Shown here: positions 1 through 5,950 of the stretch, in pieces
Layout of the letters: each line of letters opens with the position of its first letter
Position numbering within the stretch: the stretch's first letter is position 1
Assembly: GCA_023419995.1 (NCBI GenBank)
Contig: JAEZXF010000455.1
Span: forward strand, 1-8,746
DNA from: Pseudomonadota bacterium
Lineage (GTDB): Bacteria; Pseudomonadota; Alphaproteobacteria; Rhizobiales; Rhizobiaceae
DNA length: 8,746 nt
Reading direction: 5' to 3'
Notes under the pieces: generated by a model
Databases searched by the model: none
Told to the model about the DNA's origin: nothing
Seen by the model: the letters and a program-made list of their open reading frames with translations, nothing else
Translations under genes and position numbers: made by a program

Positions 1-299
1 GATCACTGCCTTGGCGGTTACGCCCCAGCAGGATTTCTGAACGCTTTCGTCCATGTCAGTCCTGTCTTCAGTTTCGCCTCGATCCCGATTGCGGCACGGG
101 AACAAGCCGCGACGGCCCCACCCGTCAGGGCCGCTTGATAGCCCTTCGGCACCGCTTTCGCAATGCACAAAAAGGCGAAAGCAAGGCAGGCGAACCCTTG
201 CGACGCGACGCGGACGCTCAAAGTCTCGTAAAATCAAACGATTAGATTGACCGGTCCTGTTGACGATTTATCAACCTTCAAGGCGAAACCGCGGCAGGC
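1..299. other. Left-edge stretch without a supported gene
   Basis: No convincing coding region is visible. A 67-codon minus-strand frame (18-221) would need a TTG start and has much weaker GC bias at third positions than the real genes here. An overlapping plus-strand frame (53-250) is rich in Arg and Lys, as random GC-rich frames often are. The stretch holds two small stem-loops (113-133 and 154-182). Positions about 222-275 are clearly more AT-rich than the rest of the window, which fits non-coding DNA. I see no tRNA signature and no clear terminator for the ydcF-type gene that ends at 300. Confidence 0.5.
154..182. repeat. 8-bp stem-loop downstream of ydcF-like gene
   Basis: GCTTTCGC (154-161) and GCGAAAGC (175-182) are perfect reverse complements around a 13-nt loop. 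A second, weaker stem lies just before it: CGGCCC at 113-118 and GGGCCG at 128-133. Neither is followed by a T-tract on either strand, so neither is a standard intrinsic terminator. Function is unknown. Confidence 0.4.
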
Positions 300-1091
300 T
301 CAATCGGGCAGGATCCGGTCGATCCGGCCGGTGAGGCGATAGGCGGCAAGCCCGATCCACTCGCGAATCGCGATCGACAGATTCGCGATCGAATCCAGCG
401 TGTTATCCTGCGCCAGGCCGAGGGTTTCCGTGCCTGCCGTGCGATAGTCCGCCGGCCACGGCACGACCGAGAACCCCGCTTTCCGGAACAGGCCGACTGA
501 GCGCGGCATGTGGAAGGCGGAGGTGACGAGAAGCCACGTCTCGCCCGGTTGCGGCCGTACCAGCTCACGGGTGAACTGGGCGTTCTCGTGCGTGTTGCGC
601 GAGCGGTTCTCCAGCACCAGCCGCCCGGGCTCGACGCCCAGGGCGGCGAGCAGCCGCGGCGCGGTATCGGCGTCGCCCTCGCCTTCGAGCACGAGCGTGC
701 CGGTGCCGCCGGTGACGACGACGCGGGCGTCGGGATAGCGGCGGGCAAGGATCGCCGTCTCCACGAAGCGGTCGCCCGAGGCGTTCAGCTCGTAGCCGCC
801 GCGCGCCAGGTTGACCGCCCCCTCGAAGCCGCCGCCGAGGACGATGATGCCGGCAACGGCCGCGGGCGCGGGATCCGGCCGCGGGAAGCGGTCTTCCAGC
901 GGATGGAGGAGGACGGCGCCGAGGCTGCTCCACGCGCCGAGAGCCAGCACGACGAGGCCCGCCGAAGACAAGAGCAGCCCGAGCCGCCGGACGCGGAACA
1001 GGGTGAGGACGATGCCGGCGAGGACGAGGATGCCGACCAGGTTGACGGGTTGAACGACGACCCAGAAGATCTTGGAAAGAAAGAAGAACAT
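300..1091 (-). CDS. YdcF-family (DUF218) membrane-anchored protein
   Basis: 263 residues. Two hydrophobic segments, about residues 8-31 and 37-61, are joined by a short Arg-rich stretch (RVRR) and precede a DUF218 domain from about residue 80. The domain shows IIVLGGG (82-88), VVVTGGTG (124-131), the family hallmark ENRSRNTHENA (161-171), and LLVTSAFHMPRS (187-198). This two-TM plus DUF218 layout is that of the ElyC/SanA/YdcF group, envelope proteins of largely unknown biochemistry; ElyC is linked in E. coli to peptidoglycan and lipid-carrier metabolism. The domain probably faces the periplasm. It starts 6 nt after the stop of the upstream membrane-protein gene, with a GAGG ribosome site overlapping that stop, so the two genes are probably co-transcribed and coupled. 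Family assignment is firm; the exact role is not known. Confidence 0.88.
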   Translation of the reverse strand: MFFFLSKIFWVVVQPVNLVGILVLAGIVLTLFRVRRLGLLLSSAGLVVLALGAWSSLGAVLLHPLEDRFPRPDPAPAAVAGIIVLGGGFEGAVNLARGGYELNASGDRFVETAILARRYPDARVVVTGGTGTLVLEGEGDADTAPRLLAALGVEPGRLVLENRSRNTHENAQFTRELVRPQPGETWLLVTSAFHMPRSVGLFRKAGFSVVPWPADYRTAGTETLGLAQDNTLDSIANLSIAIREWIGLAAYRLTGRIDRILPD

Positions 1092-1097
1092 GCCGCC

Positions 1098-1700
1098 TCA
1101 ATCCTCTGGTGGCGGCGACGCGGAGGCATCGGAGCGTGGCTGAAAGGGAAGCGCGCGCGTGATGGCGGCGAGCGAGGCTTCGGCCTCGGCCCGGCTCATG
1201 CCCATGCCGAAGGTGCGCCTGCCGCCGCGTGCCTCGTATTCGATCGCGGAGAGCGGCAGCCCGTTGTCGCCCTTCTTGCTGCCGCTGATGATGCGGAAGC
1301 CGCCGACCTCATCGAGCGGGTACATGCGCTTGCGCTGGACGAAGCCGAAGCCGATCGAGTGGACCAGCGCGCCGGCGGTGATGAACAGGCGCTCGGAGCC
1401 GATCAGGTTCCACAGCAGGACGCCCAGCGCCCCGAGGCCCCCGAGCGTCCAGATCGAAACCCAGACGAGCAGGAACAGCGAGACGACGACGTTGCCGCTG
1501 CGCAGGATCTGCGTCAGCGCGAAATACTCGCCGGCGCCCCAGCCGCCGAGCCAAACCATCAGGAAGAGAATGACGACGATGTTGCGCCGCGCGGGGTTGT
1601 AGATGCCGAGCCCGTCGAGCGGCTCGCTGATGATGATGCGGGAATCGGGCGCAATCGCCCGCCACTCGCCGCTTTCCCTGACCTGTGGCACCCGCGCCAT
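1098..1700 (-). CDS. Two-TM membrane protein of unknown function, possible PH-like domain
   Basis: 200 residues from the preferred ATG at 1700. A hydrophilic N-terminus of about 40 residues is followed by two strong membrane segments (about 41-60 and 71-100). A soluble C-terminal part follows with a pattern of short strands: ERLFITAGALVH (103-114), RMYPLDEVGGFRII (125-138), AIEYEARGGRRTFG (152-165), then an amphipathic helix (about 168-184). This order resembles membrane-anchored bacterial PH-like proteins, but that is inference from the pattern. The tail is low complexity (SASPPPED). An in-frame ATG two codons earlier, at 1706, would directly abut the ribosome site, so 1700 is favoured. It sits upstream of the ydcF-like gene with a 6-nt gap and probably forms a two-gene unit with it. 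I do not recognise a named family. Confidence 0.85.
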   Translation of the reverse strand: MARVPQVRESGEWRAIAPDSRIIISEPLDGLGIYNPARRNIVVILFLMVWLGGWGAGEYFALTQILRSGNVVVSLFLLVWVSIWTLGGLGALGVLLWNLIGSERLFITAGALVHSIGFGFVQRKRMYPLDEVGGFRIISGSKKGDNGLPLSAIEYEARGGRRTFGMGMSRAEAEASLAAITRALPFQPRSDASASPPPED

Positions 1701-1706
1701 GCGCAT

Positions 1707-1713
1707 CCTTCCC
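1707..1713 (-). promoter_or_regulatory. Ribosome binding site choosing the start at 1700
   Basis: GGGAAGG on the minus strand lies 6 nt from the ATG at 1700 but directly touches the ATG at 1706. The spacing favours 1700 as the true start of the membrane-protein gene. Confidence 0.55.
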
Positions 1714-1748
1714 GCCCGAATCCGCGGCGAGGATAGCAGAACGGCACG

Positions 1749-1785
1749 GGATCGCCCGCCGTTTCATCAGGCGGCGAAGCGATCC
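1749..1785. repeat. Bulged long hairpin between gatA and the membrane-protein gene
   Basis: GGATCGC (1749-1755) pairs with GCGATCC (1779-1785). Immediately inside, CCGCC (1756-1760) pairs with GGCGG (1770-1774). This gives 12 base pairs with a 4-nt bulge (1775-1778) and a 9-nt loop. It lies in the 127-bp gap after gatA. No T-run follows on either strand, so it is not a textbook intrinsic terminator. It could still be a transcript 3' end, a processing site or a pause site that sets the downstream pair apart from the gatCA unit. Confidence 0.5.
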
Positions 1786-1827
1786 GTCACGCCGGGCGCG
1801 GATTGCGTGCGGGAACGGGCCCCGAAG

Positions 1828-3321
1828 CTACCACCACTTCTCCGGCTCGAAGCGGCCGGCGGCCTTCTCGAACACGTGGGCGGCCGCGAACAGCGTCTCC
1901 TCGTCGAACGGGCGGCCGATGAGCTGCAGGCCGAGCGGCAGGCCCTTGCCGTCGAGGCCGGCCGGCACGGCGATGCCGGGGAGGCCGGCCATGTTCACGG
2001 TCACGGTGAAGATGTCGTTCAGGTACATCTTGACCGGGTCGGCGGCGAGCTCCTGGTCGGCCACGCCGAAGGCGGCCGAAGGGGTCGCCGGCGTCAGGAT
2101 GGCATCGACGCCGGCGTGGAAGACGTCGTCGAAATCCTTCTTGATCAGCGTCCGCACCTTCTGCGCGCGGACGTAGTAGGCGTCGTAGTAGCCGGCCGAC
2201 AGCACGTAGGTGCCGATCATGATGCGGCGCTTGACCTCCTTGCCGAAGCCCTCGGCGCGGGTCCGCTCGTACATGTCGACGATGTCGCGGCCGGGCACGC
2301 GCAGGCCGTAGCGCACGCCGTCGTAGCGGGCGAGGTTGGACGAGGCTTCCGCCGGCGCGACGATGTAGTAGGCCGGCAGGGCGTATTTCGTGTGCGGCAG
2401 CGAGATGTCCACCACCTCGGCGCCGGCGTCCCTGAGCCAGGCGATGCCCTGGCTCCACAGCGCCTCGATCTCGTCCGGCATGCCGTCGACGCGGTACTCG
2501 CGCGGAATGCCGATCCTCAGGCCCTTGAGCGAGCGGCCGAGCGCGGCCTCGTAGTCGGGCACCGGGCGGTCGACGGAGGTGGTGTCCTTTGGATCGACCG
2601 AGGCCATCGACTTCAGGAGGATCGCGGCGTCGCGGACGGCGCGGGCGATGGGGCCGGCCTGGTCGAGCGACGAGGCGAAGGCGATGATGCCCCAGCGCGA
2701 GCAGCGGCCGTAGGTCGGCTTGATGCCGACCGTGCCGGTGAAGGCCGCGGGCTGGCGGATGGAGCCGCCGGTGTCGGTGGCCGTGGCCCCGGCGCACAGG
2801 CGCGCGGCGACGGCGGCGGCCGAGCCGCCCGACGAGCCGCCGGGCACGAGGTCGAGGTTCGAGCCCTTTGCGCGCCACGGGTTCTTGACCGGGCCGTAAT
2901 AGGAAGTCTCGTTCGACGAGCCCATGGCGAACTCATCCATGTTGAGCTTGCCGAGCATGACCGCGCCGTCGGCCCACAGATTGGCCGTCACCGTCGATTC
3001 GTAGCGCGGCTTGAAGCCGTCGAGGATGTGGCTCGCCGCCTGGGTATGGACGCCCTCGGTGCCGAAAAGGTCCTTGATGCCGAGTGGGATGCCCTCGAGC
3101 GCCCGTATCTCCCCCTTGGCCTCGCCCCCGGCGAGCCGGGCGTCCGACGCCTTCGCCATGGCGCGCGCCTTGTCGTGGGTGACCGCGACATAGGCGTTGA
3201 AGGCCGGGTTGAAGGCGTCGATCGCCGACAGGTAGGCCTCGGTCAGCTCGGTGGCCGAAATCTCCTTGCCGCGCAGCCTGGCGCGCGCCTCGGCGATGGT
3301 GAGATGGGTAAGATCGCTCAT
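1828..3321 (-). CDS. gatA: Glu-tRNA(Gln)/Asp-tRNA(Asn) amidotransferase subunit A
   Basis: 497 residues, full length for GatA. This subunit hydrolyses glutamine and passes ammonia to GatB, which amidates mischarged Glu-tRNA(Gln) or Asp-tRNA(Asn) in the cytoplasm. The amidase-signature triad is visible: Lys83 in GIPLGIKD, cis-Ser163 in GGSSGGSA and nucleophile Ser187 in [11 protein letters not shown]. The C-terminus [16 protein letters not shown] is also typical. The start at 3321 is fixed by homology ([12 protein letters not shown]) and by a TGATG overlap in which its ATG shares one base with the stop of the acetyltransferase gene. No strong ribosome site precedes it, so translation probably depends on coupling to the upstream gene. 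gatB is not next to it: an unrelated membrane-protein gene follows. Confidence 0.97.
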   Translation of the reverse strand: MSDLTHLTIAEARARLRGKEISATELTEAYLSAIDAFNPAFNAYVAVTHDKARAMAKASDARLAGGEAKGEIRALEGIPLGIKDLFGTEGVHTQAASHILDGFKPRYESTVTANLWADGAVMLGKLNMDEFAMGSSNETSYYGPVKNPWRAKGSNLDLVPGGSSGGSAAAVAARLCAGATATDTGGSIRQPAAFTGTVGIKPTYGRCSRWGIIAFASSLDQAGPIARAVRDAAILLKSMASVDPKDTTSVDRPVPDYEAALGRSLKGLRIGIPREYRVDGMPDEIEALWSQGIAWLRDAGAEVVDISLPHTKYALPAYYIVAPAEASSNLARYDGVRYGLRVPGRDIVDMYERTRAEGFGKEVKRRIMIGTYVLSAGYYDAYYVRAQKVRTLIKKDFDDVFHAGVDAILTPATPSAAFGVADQELAADPVKMYLNDIFTVTVNMAGLPGIAVPAGLDGKGLPLGLQLIGRPFDEETLFAAAHVFEKAAGRFEPEKWW

Positions 3322-3788
3322 CAGGACAGCTTCTTTTCGTAGAATCGAGAATAGCCGGAATCGGGATAGTCGAGCACGGCGCCGCAGACGGTGAACCCGC
3401 CGTGCTCGTAGACGCGCCAGGCGGCCTCGAAGCCCGGCGCCTCGCCCGTCTCCAGCACCAGCCGCGGCAGGCGCCGCGCGCGGGCGAGCCCCTCGACCTC
3501 GGCCAGAAGGCGCGAGCCGACGCGCCGGCCGCGCATGTCGGGCGCGGTGTACATGCGCTTGACCTCGCCGAGGCCAGCCTCGTGCTGCTTGAGGGAGGCC
3601 ATGCCGACCGCCCGGCCGGCCCCGTCGCGGGCGACGAAGACGGTCACGGACGGCTCCGCCATCTCCTCGGCGGTCATCTGGAACTGGAACTCGCGCGGCG
3701 TCAGCGGCATCATGTAGGCGTTGAGCTCGGCCACCATGCGCCGCACGTCGTCCTGCAACGGCGTCTCCGCGGCGATGGAAATCGGCAT
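3321..3788 (-). CDS. GNAT family N-acetyltransferase
   Basis: 155 residues, a single GNAT domain. The acetyl-CoA binding motif A is [20 protein letters not shown] (76-95), with the R88-x-x-G91 core. Before it is the strand pattern [19 protein letters not shown] (50-68), and the C-terminal part [13 protein letters not shown]...YSRFYEKKL is typical of the fold. The substrate cannot be read from the sequence. It is embedded in a translation operon: its ATG lies 4 nt after the gatC stop, its ribosome site (GGAG, 3796-3799) is inside the end of gatC, and its stop overlaps the gatA start. It must therefore be co-expressed with the amidotransferase. Whether it acts on a translation component or is a passenger is not known. 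Codon use looks like that of its neighbours, so there is no sign of recent transfer. Confidence 0.92.
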   Translation of the reverse strand: MPISIAAETPLQDDVRRMVAELNAYMMPLTPREFQFQMTAEEMAEPSVTVFVARDGAGRAVGMASLKQHEAGLGEVKRMYTAPDMRGRRVGSRLLAEVEGLARARRLPRLVLETGEAPGFEAAWRVYEHGGFTVCGAVLDYPDSGYSRFYEKKLS

Positions 3789-3792
3789 CGCC

Positions 3793-4080
3793 CTACTCCA
3801 CCACCTTGGGGACGAGGAAGAAGTTCTCTTCGGTGGCGGGCGCGTTGGCGACGATGTCGGCGACCTTGCCGCCGTCGGTGACGCCGTCCTCGCGCTTCTT
3901 CATCGCCATGGGGATCACCGAGGTCATCGGCTCGACGCCCTCGACGTCGACCTCGGAGAGCTGCTCGACGAAGCCGAGGATGACGTTCAGCTCGCCGGTC
4001 ATGCGGCTCGCCTCCTCCTCGGTCACGGCAATGCGGGAAAGCCGCGCCACGCGCTTGACGGTGTCGATGTCGACGGACAT
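3793..4080 (-). CDS. gatC: Glu-tRNA(Gln)/Asp-tRNA(Asn) amidotransferase subunit C
   Basis: 95 residues, the usual full length. The N-terminus [20 protein letters not shown], the central [21 protein letters not shown] and the C-terminal [10 protein letters not shown] are all characteristic. GatC wraps around GatA and stabilises its contact with GatB in the trimeric complex that forms Gln-tRNA(Gln), and often Asn-tRNA(Asn), in bacteria lacking the matching synthetases. It is the first gene of a gatC-acetyltransferase-gatA unit. A GGAGC ribosome site lies 5 nt before its ATG, and a plausible sigma70-type promoter sits about 40-70 nt upstream. Confidence 0.97.
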   Translation of the reverse strand: MSVDIDTVKRVARLSRIAVTEEEASRMTGELNVILGFVEQLSEVDVEGVEPMTSVIPMAMKKREDGVTDGGKVADIVANAPATEENFFLVPKVVE

Positions 4081-4118
4081 GGGGTGCTCCGGCGAAAGGT
4101 GGGAAAATCTCTCACCGG

Positions 4119-4147
4119 GCTATAGCGGCGCGGCCCCACCAGCGCAA
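4119..4147 (-). promoter_or_regulatory. Predicted sigma70-type promoter of the gatC unit
   Basis: On the minus strand TTGCGC (4142-4147) is separated by exactly 17 bp from TATAGC (4119-4124). Transcription would begin near 4112, giving a leader of about 30 nt with the gatC ribosome site in it. The same -10 hexamer with the same spacing is seen before pyrB. Prediction by eye only. Confidence 0.45.
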
Positions 4148-4163
4148 CAGGCGCAGCGCAACA
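4141..4163. repeat. 9-bp direct repeat at the gatC promoter -35
   Basis: AGCGCAACA occurs at 4141-4149 and again at 4155-4163, a 14-bp period. Read on the minus strand each copy is TGTTGCGCT, and the proximal copy contains the -35 hexamer of the predicted gatC promoter. It could be a protein-binding site or chance in GC-rich spacer DNA. Confidence 0.35.
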
Positions 4164-4193
4164 CGGGACGCCGGTTCGGCGGCGGCGACAGGC

Positions 4194-4901
4194 CTAAAGC
4201 TCGAACGGCTCGCCGACGCGCGGCACCAGCACCTTGGTGTCGGCCCCTTCCATCCCGTCGAGGAACTTCCCGGCGGTCTGGTCCAGCAGGCCGAAGGTGG
4301 CGTAGTGGGCCGGAATCACCGTCTCGAACGCGAAGAAGCGCCGGCAGGCGAGCGCGGCCACCGCGCCGCCCATGGTGAACCGGTCGCCGATCGGCACGAT
4401 GCCGATCCGGGGCGCATGCAACTCGTTGATGAGCGCCATGTCCGAGAAGATGTCGGTGTCGCCCATGTGATAGAGCGAGCCGCCGTCCGGGAAATGCAGG
4501 ATCAGCCCGAGCGGATTGCCGAGATAGGTGTTCTTCCCGTCCTCCTGCCCGGCGGACGACGAATGCAGCGCCTGCACGAAGGTGACGGTGAAGCCGCCGC
4601 AATCGACCGTGCCCCCGGTGTTGCCGGGATTGACGCGCGTGTCGCTGACGCCCTGGCCGACAAGGTGCATGCATAGCTCGAAATTGGCGACGAGCTGGGC
4701 GCCGGTATGCTTCAGGATCGCCGCCGCGTCGCCGACATGGTCGTTGTGCCCGTGGGTGAGCAGGACATGGGTCGTGCCCTCGGCCGGGTCCTTCCAGCCC
4801 TTCCCCCACGACGGGTTGCCCGACAGAAACGGGTCTATGAGGATCTTCGCGTCGCCCGTCTCGACGGCAAAGGCCGAATGGCCGTACCAGGTCAGCTTCA
4901 T
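4194..4901 (-). CDS. UPF0173 family metal-dependent hydrolase (MBL fold)
   Basis: 235 residues, full length for the UPF0173 family of soluble metallo-beta-lactamase-fold hydrolases. It opens with the family start [14 protein letters not shown]. Metal ligands are in place: THGHNDH (H50, H52, D54, H55), H113 in ALHSSS, D148 in YHMGDTDIF and H199 in VIPAHY. The natural substrate of the family is unknown. A GGGAGAG ribosome site (4908-4914) lies 6 nt before the ATG, fixing the start. It has its own promoter in the short region shared with divergent ruvX. A 112-bp gap containing a promoter separates it from gatC, so it is probably a neighbour of the gat unit more than a fixed member of it, although read-through is possible. 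Confidence 0.95.
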   Translation of the reverse strand: MKLTWYGHSAFAVETGDAKILIDPFLSGNPSWGKGWKDPAEGTTHVLLTHGHNDHVGDAAAILKHTGAQLVANFELCMHLVGQGVSDTRVNPGNTGGTVDCGGFTVTFVQALHSSSAGQEDGKNTYLGNPLGLILHFPDGGSLYHMGDTDIFSDMALINELHAPRIGIVPIGDRFTMGGAVAALACRRFFAFETVIPAHYATFGLLDQTAGKFLDGMEGADTKVLVPRVGEPFEL

Positions 4902-4937
4902 CGCAAGCTCTCCCGTTCTCGCTTTCAGTGACGCGGC

Positions 4938-4965
4938 AAGATAGAAGCACGTTTCGGCAAGTCAA
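4938..4965 (-). promoter_or_regulatory. Predicted sigma70-type promoter of the UPF0173 gene
   Basis: On the minus strand TTGACT (4960-4965) lies 16 bp from TATCTT (4938-4943), which is five and four matches of six to the sigma70 hexamers. Transcription would begin near 4931 with a leader of about 30 nt. It sits within the 81-bp gap to divergent ruvX, so any ruvX promoter must overlap it; I see no clear one. Confidence 0.5.
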
Positions 4966-4982
4966 AGAGGCAGGAACGAAAA

Positions 4983-5447
4983 ATGCCCGTTATCGACATC
5001 GGCGCGGTTCCGGCCCTCATCCCGCATGGCGGCACGCTAGCCGGAATCGACCTCGGGACCAAGACGATCGGCCTCGCCGTCTCCGATGCCGGCCTGTCCT
5101 TCGCCCACCCGCGGCCCGTCATCGCCCGCCGCAAGTTCACCCTCGACGCGCAGGCGCTTCTCGCGGCGCTGGAGAAGGAGAAGGCGGCCGCGATCGTCGT
5201 CGGGCTGCCGGTCAACATGGACGGCTCGGAGGGTCCGCGCGCCCAGGCGACGCGCGCCTTCGTGCGCAACATGGAGAAGCTGACCCCCCTGCCCTTCGTC
5301 TATTGGGACGAGCGGCTGTCGACGGTAGCGGCCGAGCGGGCGCTGATCGCGATGGACGTGTCGCGCAGGAAACGCGACGAACGGATCGATTCCGCCGCCG
5401 CCGCCTTCATTCTGCAGGGAGCGCTCGACCGGCTTCTATCTCTTTAG
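4983..5447 (+). CDS. ruvX: Putative pre-16S rRNA nuclease RuvX/YqgF
   Basis: 154 residues, RNase H-like fold. Conserved blocks are visible in order: [15 protein letters not shown] (21-35, catalytic Asp23), [18 protein letters not shown] (71-88), [12 protein letters not shown] (108-119, Glu110) and [14 protein letters not shown] (136-149, Asp136). The family is essential in E. coli, where it takes part in maturation of the 16S rRNA 5' end; it was earlier proposed to be a Holliday-junction resolvase. The start is set by AGGAA at 4972-4976, 6 nt before the ATG. The N-terminal extension of about 20 residues before the first strand is common in alphaproteobacterial members. Its last 41 bp overlap, on the opposite strand, the end of the small membrane-protein gene. 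Confidence 0.96.
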   Translation: MPVIDIGAVPALIPHGGTLAGIDLGTKTIGLAVSDAGLSFAHPRPVIARRKFTLDAQALLAALEKEKAAAIVVGLPVNMDGSEGPRAQATRAFVRNMEKLTPLPFVYWDERLSTVAAERALIAMDVSRRKRDERIDSAAAAFILQGALDRLLSL

Positions 5448-5775
5448 TTTTCCGCAGTTCCGGGCGGAAAGCGGTCTCGTAGTTTTCCTGGATCGCGGTC
5501 GAGCGCAGCCCGCTCCACCACGCGGCGATCTCGCGACGCTTGCGCAGGCCGTAGATCGAGAAGATCAGCGCGGTGTCGATGATGCAGGCGCGCGCCACCA
5601 GCGGCGGGATGGTGGCGGGGTCGATGCCGAGGATGTCGGCGTAGAAGCCGAAGGCGTAGTCGTGCACCGCGCGGGAGAGGAACAGCATGCCGAAATTGAT
5701 GTCGTGGTACGACAGGTAGTACCAGCCCCAGAAGAGGCCCATCGGCACCGCCCAGAACACCAGGATGTAGCGCAT
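5407..5775 (-). CDS. Small membrane protein of a Rhizobiales family (probably DUF6105)
   Basis: 122 residues. The N-terminus has a membrane segment (about 3-21) with an aromatic-rich core ([14 protein letters not shown]). A second hydrophobic stretch lies at about 58-76 ([18 protein letters not shown]), followed by a basic RKRR turn and a charged, soluble tail. I recall this protein type from rhizobial genomes as DUF6105; that name is from memory. Function is unknown. GGAGG (5783-5787) sits 7 nt before the ATG, an excellent ribosome site that fixes the start. The gene lies 175 bp downstream of the AidB-like gene on the same strand, with a TTAACG-type dyad between them. Its C-terminal 41 bp overlap the end of ruvX on the other strand. 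Confidence 0.85.
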   Translation of the reverse strand: MRYILVFWAVPMGLFWGWYYLSYHDINFGMLFLSRAVHDYAFGFYADILGIDPATIPPLVARACIIDTALIFSIYGLRKRREIAAWWSGLRSTAIQENYETAFRPELRKTKEIEAGRALPAE

Positions 5776-5839
5776 CGTGCTGCCTCCACGCAGAACGCCG
5801 CGCCGGAAACGCGACTCCGGCGACAGTGAACGTCGGTGC

Positions 5840-5876
5840 CCTTAACGGCAACGGAAACCATTCGTTAAGGTTAACG
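5840..5876. repeat. Nested TTAACG palindromes upstream of the small membrane-protein gene
   Basis: CCTTAACG (5840-5847) is the reverse complement of CGTTAAGG (5863-5870). The latter is also half of a tighter palindrome, CGTTAAGGTTAACG (5863-5876). The three TTAACG half-sites lie 65-100 nt upstream of the start at 5775, in an AT-rich pocket. They look like an operator or a cell-cycle regulator target; a hairpin at the end of the AidB-like transcript is also possible, but no T-tract follows. Confidence 0.5.
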
Positions 5877-5950
5877 GGCCGGCAACCATGTGGACAAATA
5901 GTGACGGCCGGCGCGCCGCGATCCCGTTCGCGACGGCAACGCGCGGAGGT

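Noticed and set aside
18..221. Possible small secreted protein (TTG start, hydrophobic N-terminus)
   Set aside because: It has a rare start codon, no clear ribosome site, and weaker third-position GC than real genes here. It contains the 154-182 stem-loop. Left open but not supported.
256..275. Small GTTGA/TCAAC stem as terminator of the ydcF-like gene
   Set aside because: Only 5 bp with a 7-nt loop and no T-tract; too weak to call.
510..1736. 408-codon plus-strand open frame opposite the ydcF-like and membrane-protein genes
   Set aside because: Low-complexity Glu/Asp/Ala/Arg-rich translation with no domain; it covers two well-supported genes on the other strand.
1603..3342. 579-codon plus-strand open frame opposite gatA
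   Set aside because: It is antisense to a certain gatA. Its Arg/Gly/Ala/Val/Asp-rich, repetitive composition is typical of a shadow frame created by GC-rich third positions.
4169..4184. CGCCG/CGGCG stem-loop after the UPF0173 stop
   Set aside because: A 5-bp stem in a very GC-rich spacer with no T-tract is expected by chance.
4120..4965. 281-codon minus-strand frame over the UPF0173 gene
   Set aside because: Another frame carries all metal ligands of the MBL fold; this one is a His/Arg-rich shadow.
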